Below are positions 5,999-11,414 of a DNA stretch of 11,414 bases, piece after piece. A program made the translations under genes and the position numbers. Under the pieces are notes generated by a model. The model saw only the letters and a list, made by a program, of their open reading frames with translations, did no database searches and was not told where the DNA came from. The DNA lies in NCBI GenBank assembly GCA_024689285.1, contig JAILDR010000089.1, forward strand, positions 1 to 11,414, in the 5' to 3' direction. The stretch comes from Bacteroidales bacterium (lineage in GTDB: Bacteria; Bacteroidota; Bacteroidia; Bacteroidales; F082). Positions within the stretch are counted from its first letter, which is position 1; every line of letters starts with the position of its first letter.

Positions 5999-7297
5999 TT
6001 ATAGTATTATTATTGGTATTGTTAAATCAGCGTTTAAAGGTCTGCCATTTATTATTGATATAGGTGGAATACATCCTGCTGGATAAAAATCAACCAACCA
6101 ACCTCCATTAATCATTATAGAGTAAATCCCTGGCTCTGTTATATTAAACCTTGCAGTACCAATATAATTGAATCCTGATTCAGTAATCATACATTCTCCA
6201 GAATACAATAATGTTTGAGAATTGATTGTTTCATTGTTTCGCAAAAGCGTTGCTTTCGCAGCTGCTTTTACGGTTCCATCGAGCACTGGTGTATGATTGT
6301 AGGAAGCCTTCACGGTTATTGAGCCAGAATTTTTTATGATACTATATTGCATTTTATAATTTGCTCGCTGCATACTAGTGCATTGGGGTTCGTCTGAATA
6401 TGGAAGAACTCCGATAAAATTACGTGTGCAAATCATAGTAGGATAATATGCTTCTAATTGATAATTAGACATGCTATAATAATTGTTTTCGTGTCCACCT
6501 ACATATTCAAATTTCATTTCTGCTTTGTTAACTCTTCCAGAAAAATCAGTCCAAGTATAATACGAATTTCGGTATCCATCCTCTCCTCCAACTTGACCAT
6601 TTATTACGCCAATTGATAAGTCTCTTATTCCAGCTTCATACATGTCTAAATACGTTGAATACGAAGGGTTGTTTTGCCAATTATGGATAATATCAATCAT
6701 TGCTGATTGAAAGCAATAATTATATAAACCATTGGTATTATGTGTTACAAAGTAACCATACGAGTTTGTTAACGTTCCCGATACGAACCCATTACTCGAA
6801 ATGCCACCGTCAGCATCCATACCCAGACTGTTGCCATAAAGAGACTGGTTCAGCAGGAACAAAGGACTAACAAAGTCTCTCGGCTCATAGACCGGTTGCA
6901 CATATCTCATCGACCAATGCTCGTAATTGCCGCTGCTGGGTTCGCGCCCCTGCTTCCTCCATCCGCTCGGGTCGGTGTATCTTAGCGGGTTGTTCAAACA
7001 ATAGGCATATCGGTTGAAGCCTTGGGCGTTCTCAGGGCTCTGCACATAGGCATCCACGGAGAGGAAATGGCTGGTCACGGGGTCATAGCAACGCCCGTTC
7101 ATGTTGACGAGGCCGTCGGGGTCATAGTGCTCGTGCAGGGTGTAGCCGCGGCCGAAGGTGTGCGTCACGTTGCTGTATCCGAAACCATTTGGGTTGCGGC
7201 GGTGGCCCCAAGCGTCATAGCTCAGCCGCTCCACGGTGTTGCCGCAGATGGTGGCCCTCAGGCTGCCTTGGTGGTCTTTCAGAGTATTCTCATTCAT
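5999..7297 (-). CDS. RHS tip B: core fragment plus unknown beta-rich domain
   Basis: 432 residues. The first codons (MNENT) are junction sequence, and RHS core then begins at LKDHQGS, making this the shortest core of the four; it ends DPSG at 109-112. Residues 113-277 are the linker also seen in tip A (WRKQGREPSSGNYEHW, YGYFVTHNTNGLYNYCF, TWTDFSG, GGH). The unique end (about 278-432) has alternating hydrophobic residues, PGIYSIMINGGW, and finishes DLTIPIIIL; it looks like an all-beta domain and I know no family for it. Its start overlaps the end of immunity gene C by 8 bases, so translation may be coupled. A lipoprotein gene follows, pointing to a periplasmic site of action. Toxicity itself is inferred from the architecture. 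Confidence 0.82.
   Translation of the reverse strand: MNENTLKDHQGSLRATICGNTVERLSYDAWGHRRNPNGFGYSNVTHTFGRGYTLHEHYDPDGLVNMNGRCYDPVTSHFLSVDAYVQSPENAQGFNRYAYCLNNPLRYTDPSGWRKQGREPSSGNYEHWSMRYVQPVYEPRDFVSPLFLLNQSLYGNSLGMDADGGISSNGFVSGTLTNSYGYFVTHNTNGLYNYCFQSAMIDIIHNWQNNPSYSTYLDMYEAGIRDLSIGVINGQVGGEDGYRNSYYTWTDFSGRVNKAEMKFEYVGGHENNYYSMSNYQLEAYYPTMICTRNFIGVLPYSDEPQCTSMQRANYKMQYSIIKNSGSITVKASYNHTPVLDGTVKAAAKATLLRNNETINSQTLLYSGECMITESGFNYIGTARFNITEPGIYSIMINGGWLVDFYPAGCIPPISIINGRPLNADLTIPIIIL
6962..7286 (-). repeat. RHS core repeat, copy B
   Basis: The shortest core copy. It begins exactly at the LKDHQGS seam, where the two small scars at 3242-3273 and 5161-5193 also lie. Similarity to copy A continues past DPSG to about 6901. 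Confidence 0.85.
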
Positions 7298-7991
7298 ATT
7301 GTTTCAAATCCAATGTCCCTATTTTTTGATATGAATGTTCAAAATCCAAACCGTCTTTCATCATTTCTTCAATATAATCCATAAATACATCAATTGGTAT
7401 GCAATACCTTGTGGAAGTATGACGCTCCCAATCTTTTACGGAGTATATTTTGTACAATTTATTGTTTTTTACTCCAAATGACGACATTCCAAAATCTTTA
7501 TCAGGATAATATATCGGACAAATAAAAAGGTAATCCATCTTGTGTTCACGAAGTAAGAAAAACAAAGAACTATGATCGTGTTCGGGGATATTAGCTTTCC
7601 ATAATTGTTTCCCCTCAAGATAACCGATTGTCAAACTATCATCAGGTCGGTACAAATATGCAAATACAGCTCCGCCAATACGCAAGTCTCCGTCTTTCCC
7701 GTCAAAGTCCATATAGGTCCTCAATTCGCAGGAATCCAGAAAGGAATAGTCTCTTAAAGATTCCCACGAAGCATAGGTGTTCCGGCTAAGATTATAAACA
7801 TAATATCTCTCAACCCCTTCTGCTTTCATTTCCTTATAGCCTTTTCTTCTTATCTGGCGGTTGATTTCCTTATTAATTCGTTTGTTGAATTTGTCCAAAG
7901 AAAACCTAGCGGCAAAATCTATTTCCTGACCTTGCAGATTTGTCATTATCAAGATTGAAAAAAGAAGCAACCATCGTGAAATCTTGTTCAT
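7290..7991 (-). CDS. Putative immunity protein C, Sec-secreted
   Basis: 233 residues with a cleavable signal peptide (about 1-22, LLLFSILIMTNLQGQ, no lipobox Cys). The mature protein is basic near its start (FNKRINKEINRQIRRKGYKE) and otherwise mixed alpha/beta with many aromatic residues; no family is recognised. It begins only 3 bases after the stop of tip C and its last codons overlap the start of tip B. This position and its export make it the likely periplasmic inhibitor of tip C. A role unrelated to immunity cannot be excluded. Confidence 0.78.
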   Translation of the reverse strand: MNKISRWLLLFSILIMTNLQGQEIDFAARFSLDKFNKRINKEINRQIRRKGYKEMKAEGVERYYVYNLSRNTYASWESLRDYSFLDSCELRTYMDFDGKDGDLRIGGAVFAYLYRPDDSLTIGYLEGKQLWKANIPEHDHSSLFFLLREHKMDYLFICPIYYPDKDFGMSSFGVKNNKLYKIYSVKDWERHTSTRYCIPIDVFMDYIEEMMKDGLDFEHSYQKIGTLDLKQYE

Positions 7992-7994
7992 AGA

Positions 7995-9257
7995 TTAATG
8001 AAGTTTTAGTTTCAATGTGTGGATTTTATTCAGTCTATATCGCGTGAAAGGTTTACTACCTCCAATGTTCGGATCAGGATCCCACATTCTGATATCATAG
8101 GTTGTTTTGCCTTTGTTGCCATCAAAATACCTCACGGCTTCATAGGCATTGATGGCGTGGTTCATTTTGGGGTCATCGGTATAATAATGGTAAGTTATCC
8201 CTTCCCCTTTGTTCATTGCATTAAACGTGTATTGTTCAACGCTTCCATACCTATTCTCGAACTCTGAAACAAACGGATCTGCCAAGGCGGTTTTGCCATT
8301 TTCCCAGTTATGATACACATTTGTTAATTCCTCAAAGCTAATCCAACCATTGAAAGCAGGTATTCCTTTACATTTAGGGAACAAATTTAACATACTTTCT
8401 TCGGTAATATCCATATTTCCATAAGGGAATCTCCGTTCTTGGGCCACCATATCGATAGCCAAGCAGCCATACTTGTTCGTTTGGTAATAGCCTTCAAGGT
8501 TTTGGTGCACCCAGTTTGCTTCATAATCGTCACCCTCATATTTCCATTTTACATTAATTCTTTGTGTTCCTTCTGATTCGTTAGTGTTGTACTCGACGGT
8601 TGAGGGGTCAACACCGTAATAATACTTCAAAAGAATCTTATCTGGATTAAGCAGCATAAAGTAGTATGGAGGATTTTCCACCACATACCCGCTCGGATCC
8701 GTAAATCTCAAAGGATTGTTGAAGCAATAAGAATATCGGTTGTAAGCCTGCATGTTGTGCTCGTCCTGTATGGCTATGTCGGGCGAGAGCATACGGCCCA
8801 AAACGGGGTCGTACATCCTGCCGTTCATGTTGATTAAGTCGAAGTCATCATAATGCTCATGCAGGGTGTAGCCACGGTCGAAAGTATGGGTCACGTTGCT
8901 GTAGCCAAAGCCAACAGGATTACGGCGACGACCCCAAGCATCGTAGCTCAGCCGTTCCACGGTGTTGCCATGGATAGTGGCCGTCAGGCTGCCTTGGTGG
9001 TCTTTCAGGGTGTAGTGCATCGCGCCTCCTCCGTTGTTTTGCGTGACAAAGATAGCAAACAATCCCGTTGCCGAGGTCAAATAATGCAACTTTTTTGTCA
9101 CACCGTTCTCGGTGACGCTTTCATAGAGCGGTGTGAAATAGCGTTTCATACGGGTGTTGTCGCCATCGATGTAGGTTTGCCACACGCACTGTCGGTCGAT
9201 GCCGTAGTTGACTTCCGTGTCGTATGACATCAACCTTTTTGTCGCAGAAAAATGCAT
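7995..9257 (-). CDS. RHS tip C: core fragment plus papain-like cysteine peptidase domain
   Basis: 420 residues, with the longest core of the four: it starts at KRLMSYDTEVNYGIDRQ, runs through KRYFTPLYE and HYLTSATGLFAIF, and ends DPSG at 187-190. The tip has KYGCLAIDMV around C265, MNHAINAYEAV around H367, and YDIRMWDPDP around D393. A Cys in a helix start, a His starting a strand and an acidic residue about 26 residues later is the order and spacing of a papain-fold (C39/NlpC-like) catalytic triad. I infer a cysteine peptidase or amidase, with moderate certainty. The secreted partner downstream suggests it works in the periplasm. No full RHS shell or signal is present. The ATG lies 6 bases after immunity gene D. 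Confidence 0.82.
   Translation of the reverse strand: MHFSATKRLMSYDTEVNYGIDRQCVWQTYIDGDNTRMKRYFTPLYESVTENGVTKKLHYLTSATGLFAIFVTQNNGGGAMHYTLKDHQGSLTATIHGNTVERLSYDAWGRRRNPVGFGYSNVTHTFDRGYTLHEHYDDFDLINMNGRMYDPVLGRMLSPDIAIQDEHNMQAYNRYSYCFNNPLRFTDPSGYVVENPPYYFMLLNPDKILLKYYYGVDPSTVEYNTNESEGTQRINVKWKYEGDDYEANWVHQNLEGYYQTNKYGCLAIDMVAQERRFPYGNMDITEESMLNLFPKCKGIPAFNGWISFEELTNVYHNWENGKTALADPFVSEFENRYGSVEQYTFNAMNKGEGITYHYYTDDPKMNHAINAYEAVRYFDGNKGKTTYDIRMWDPDPNIGGSKPFTRYRLNKIHTLKLKLH
8688..9257 (-). repeat. RHS core repeat, copy C
   Basis: The longest core copy, reaching upstream to KRLMSYD. Its 3' half follows copy D (DFDLINMNGR, DPSGYVV) and not A or B (PDGLVNMNGR, DPSGWRKQ), so the four copies fall in two classes. 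Confidence 0.85.
9018..9054 (-). promoter_or_regulatory. Possible internal promoter box and start in RHS core C
   Basis: TATCTTTG at 9047-9054 and, 26 bases on, ATG at 9018-9020 preceded by GGAGGAGG (9025-9032) with a 4-base gap. Spacing is the same as in cores A and D although the codons before the ATG differ (GGG A instead of QGG A/T). Confidence 0.3.
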
Positions 9258-9263
9258 AGTGTT

Positions 9264-9776
9264 TTAAGTAATTGATACTACAATATAAAGCATTTCCGTA
9301 TGAGGATTCAACACAAATATTTGAGCCTCTAACGGATCCAAGTCATTCTCAAAATAGCGAATATAAAAAGCATAATAAACGTCGTTTTCTTTTAATATAT
9401 ATTGGATTTCTGATAGTGTCCTTTCGACACTCTTCCTGCTTATGTAGTTCAGATGATTTAAAACATTCTTATGGCATGGCTCAATAGGAGTTGTAAACCA
9501 TCCATACCCACACCAAGAAGAGTCTTTATTGTCTGGAAGCTGCTTCGTTTCATTTTCTACGAAGCGCTTTATGGTTTTGGCATCTAACTTTATCTTGTAG
9601 ATTGTAACGCCTTCACTACAAAACGCACAATCCTCTATCGTTTTTTCATTTAATACTACAGCGGTGTCTATATCCAACAACAAAGAAATATCCTTTGAAT
9701 ATGGATTATTACAACTGGTCATTATGAACACAATGAATAACAAAAACACTTTTTCCCTTGGCATAATACTCTTCAT
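9264..9776 (-). CDS. Putative immunity protein D, lipoprotein
   Basis: 170 residues with a lipoprotein signal peptide (FLLFIVFIMTSC, lipidated Cys at 22). The mature part is about 148 residues, alpha/beta, with further cysteines (CAFC near 50-53, SSWCGYGW, PCHK) that could form disulfides in the periplasm. It starts 13 bases after tip D and ends 6 bases before tip C. If tip D hydrolyses lipid II as proposed, this is the expected kind of partner: the known colicin M immunity protein is also membrane-anchored and faces the periplasm. I see no convincing sequence similarity to it. A second in-frame Met at residue 5 is an alternative start. Confidence 0.78.
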   Translation of the reverse strand: MKSIMPREKVFLLFIVFIMTSCNNPYSKDISLLLDIDTAVVLNEKTIEDCAFCSEGVTIYKIKLDAKTIKRFVENETKQLPDNKDSSWCGYGWFTTPIEPCHKNVLNHLNYISRKSVERTLSEIQYILKENDVYYAFYIRYFENDLDPLEAQIFVLNPHTEMLYIVVSIT

Positions 9777-9789
9777 GATGACACTTAGT

Positions 9790-10968
9790 TCAATACTTCA
9801 TTGGAATTATTACCGAATGTCTTAATTGCCCCACACCGTATCCGTAAATATCATAAGGGACTCCATCGCCGGCAACCCAAGCCCCTATTTTTGTCTTAAT
9901 ATTTCGCAACGGCCTTCCTCGGTGCATTTCAAAATCGTATCTGTCTATTAACCCTATTTCATTGCCTATTCTAACCATTCCTGCGTCATCTAACCCTGTC
10001 AACGTTATTGTCCCATATACAAGTCCTGTTGCAAGATTTGGATAAGCAAGCGAAGCAAAATTGATTCGTTTTGTTTCGTTTTGTCTAACACTTCCAACAT
10101 AAACAGGATCTAACTCAATTAGTGATTCGTCGACAAAGAGTCTTTGACCGTTTCCATTCCTATACCATTTATTAGCTTCCGACAAAGTAAGATAACCATC
10201 CCAGTCTGGCCTATTGGGAAGATTGTTAAAATGGGTCACGAATTTTTCAAAACATCCGTTATTTGCAAAAGAAAGAGCTTCTTCGTCGCTCATATTGTCC
10301 AATGTACGGCCTTTTATCAAAGCTTCAGAATGTGACATATTTTGCTTAAAATCTCTGCTTTCCATAATAATAGCCTCTCCTTGAAGTCCTTCGTCATCAG
10401 TTCCAAGGAAAATACCATTTTTATCATATATGGGAGAAATTCGACCTTCGCTTAAATCCGTGTTAAAAGCATTACCATTACTTCTAATTATATCAAAATC
10501 AACATAGGTCATGAAATCCCAATCCGTATAGTCATAAACTTCTCTCACCACATACCCGCTCGGATCCGTAAACCTAAGCGGATTGTTGAAGCAATAGGAA
10601 TATCGGTTGTAAGCCTGTGCATTGTGCTCGTCTTGGATGGCGATGTCGGGCGAGAGCATGCGGCCCAAAACGGGATCATACAATCTGCCGTTCATGTTAA
10701 TCAAGTCGAAGTCGTCATAGTGCTCGTGCAGGGTATAGCCTCGGTCGAAGGTATGGGTCACGTTGCTATACCCGAAGCCAACAGGATTGCGCCGCCGCCC
10801 CCAAGCATCGTAGCTCAGCCGTTCCACGGTGTTGCCGCAGATGGCCGCCGTCAGGCTGCCTTGGTGGTCTTTCAGGGTGTAGTGCATCGCGCCTCCTTGG
10901 TTGTTTTGCGTGACAAAGATAGCAAACAATCCCGTTGCAGAGGTCAGATAATGCAAGTTTTTTGTCAC
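9790..10968 (-). CDS. RHS tip D: core fragment plus colicin M-like lipid II hydrolase domain
   Basis: 392 residues from a GTG. RHS core 1-138 (DHQGS 34-38, DPSG 135-138), a variable linker 139-250, then a C-terminal domain (about 255-392) that I match from memory to the activity domain of colicin M. Shared points in order: NKWYRNGNG..LFVD (colicin M: HYLWGNG..SVNI), ATGLVYGTITL (ITGAYLGNITL), DRYDF (DKYDF), TKIGAWVAG..PYDI (TRLGAMFSG..YQI). D342, Y344, D345 and R352 line up without gaps with colicin M D226, Y228, D229 and R236; H235 is replaced by Gly. Colicin M splits lipid II in the periplasm, blocking peptidoglycan synthesis. The lipoprotein partner fits. It starts 19 bases after the T9SS gene's stop; alternative ATG at 10887. 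Confidence 0.85.
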   Translation of the reverse strand: MTKNLHYLTSATGLFAIFVTQNNQGGAMHYTLKDHQGSLTAAICGNTVERLSYDAWGRRRNPVGFGYSNVTHTFDRGYTLHEHYDDFDLINMNGRLYDPVLGRMLSPDIAIQDEHNAQAYNRYSYCFNNPLRFTDPSGYVVREVYDYTDWDFMTYVDFDIIRSNGNAFNTDLSEGRISPIYDKNGIFLGTDDEGLQGEAIIMESRDFKQNMSHSEALIKGRTLDNMSDEEALSFANNGCFEKFVTHFNNLPNRPDWDGYLTLSEANKWYRNGNGQRLFVDESLIELDPVYVGSVRQNETKRINFASLAYPNLATGLVYGTITLTGLDDAGMVRIGNEIGLIDRYDFEMHRGRPLRNIKTKIGAWVAGDGVPYDIYGYGVGQLRHSVIIPMKY

Positions 10969-10994
10969 GCCGTTTTTTTCTATTCGTTTATTCT
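10555..10994 (-). repeat. RHS core repeat, copy D
   Basis: Shares with copy A not only coding sequence but the 26 bases upstream of the GTG, back into the final codon of the T9SS gene. The A run before GGCGTG is one base longer here (seven) than in copy A (six). Confidence 0.85.
10885..10921 (-). promoter_or_regulatory. Possible internal promoter box and start in RHS core D
   Basis: TATCTTTG at 10914-10921, then ATG at 10885-10887 with AAGGAGG (10892-10898) 4 bases before it, the same layout as cores A and C. Confidence 0.3.
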
Positions 10995-11414
10995 TTCATG
11001 AATTTCCCTTTTGTCACCGCATTGTCGCCCGAGACGACTTGGTACACGTACATTCCCGTCTCAAGCTTGGTGACATCCACTGTGATGAGGCTGCCCTGCC
11101 TGTCAATCGCGCAGTCGAAGCATTTCGCTCCGTTCACGTCGAAGATTTGCAGCCTTGCGCTTTCCGAAAGGCTTTCGCCTATCGGGATGTTGACGGTTCC
11201 CTTGGTGGGATTGGGATAGACAGAAGCGTGCGTTTGTGTTTGTGCCGCTTCCTGCTCCTCCACCACGTCCCAGGTGATCTCGATGTCCTCGCGGCGGAAC
11301 TTCATGAGCTTGTACCGGTCGAAGGGGTCGCCCGGATACTCCCCTCCGCTCCATTCCCTAATCTGGACGAGGCACCCTCCGTCGTTGAACACGGCCGGCA
11401 CTCTCGGTATGTAG
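10988..11414 (-). CDS. T9SS cargo protein, C-terminal part (5' end outside window)
   Basis: The reading frame stays open to the window edge (YIPRVPAVFNDGG...), so only the last 142 residues or so are visible and the GTG at 11401 need not be a start. The final 77 residues are a T9SS type A sorting domain: VYPNPTKGTVNI, LQIFDVNGAKC, LETGMYVYQVV and a basic end KGKFMKE. The part before it (EWSGGEYPGDPFDRYKLMKFRREDIEITWDVV) is not recognised. It is the gene directly upstream of the tip array and may share its transcript. Its last codon and stop are part of sequence duplicated in front of tip A. Confidence 0.88.
   Translation of the reverse strand, partial: YIPRVPAVFNDGGCLVQIREWSGGEYPGDPFDRYKLMKFRREDIEITWDVVEEQEAAQTQTHASVYPNPTKGTVNIPIGESLSESARLQIFDVNGAKCFDCAIDRQGSLITVDVTKLETGMYVYQVVSGDNAVTKGKFMKE

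Noticed and set aside
9913..9945. Reading H349-R350 of tip D as the colicin M HR pair
   Set aside because: That needs a two-residue gap; the gapless alignment keeps D, Y, D and R352 at colicin M spacing, so R352 is the better catalytic candidate and the His is taken as lost.
9787..11000. T9SS gene and tip D as one protein split by a frameshift
   Set aside because: The sorting domain is complete to its basic C-terminus before the stop, and sorting domains lie at protein ends, so these are two genes.

Overview
The window looks like an accessory region from an uncultured Bacteroidales-type Bacteroidota. Evidence: two proteins end in type IX secretion (T9SS) type A sorting domains; promoter-like TAnnTTTG boxes of the Bacteroidota kind occur; the NtrC-family regulator has the GSFTSA loop I associate with this phylum; and the RHS-tip/lipoprotein arrangement fits. 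I see no tRNA, rRNA, CRISPR array or transposase. Nearly all coding is on the minus strand, so transcription runs from high to low coordinates.

Right edge to about 3.2 kb is the main feature: a tandem array of four RHS C-terminal tips (A-D, D most upstream), each followed at once by a small, unrelated gene that fits an immunity gene. Upstream of the array, at the right edge, is the 3' end of a T9SS cargo gene. None of the four has the long YD-repeat shell or N-terminus of a full RHS protein. Each starts inside the conserved core: C at KRLMSYD, A and D at NGVTKN, B at LKDHQGS. After the core (ending DPSG) each changes to a different tip. D carries a domain I match from memory to the colicin M lipid II hydrolase, including the D-x-Y-D-x6-R active-site pattern. 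C looks like a papain-fold cysteine peptidase. A ends in a glycine-rich hydrophobic segment typical of membrane-active toxins. B ends in an unrecognised beta-rich domain. The partners are, in order, a lipoprotein (D), a Sec-secreted protein (C), a TPR-like lipoprotein (B) and a three-helix membrane protein (A). All four are envelope proteins, so all four toxins probably act in the periplasm or inner membrane.

Between and beyond the pairs lie scars of the same core: a 32-bp piece just after immunity gene A, and a decayed 280-bp stretch between immunity gene B and tip A. The same short seam, coding LKDHQGSLTA, occurs six times in all. This fits an array built by recombination within the core and acting as a store of exchangeable tips; that role is inferred.

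Left third: a stand-alone small T9SS cargo protein with its own promoter (2291-3079); a gene-free stretch (1552-2290) full of palindromes, TGTCCC arrays and 11-bp tandem repeats; a sigma-54-type response regulator lacking a DNA-binding domain (391-1551); and a gene-free left end with a perfect 24-bp inverted repeat.
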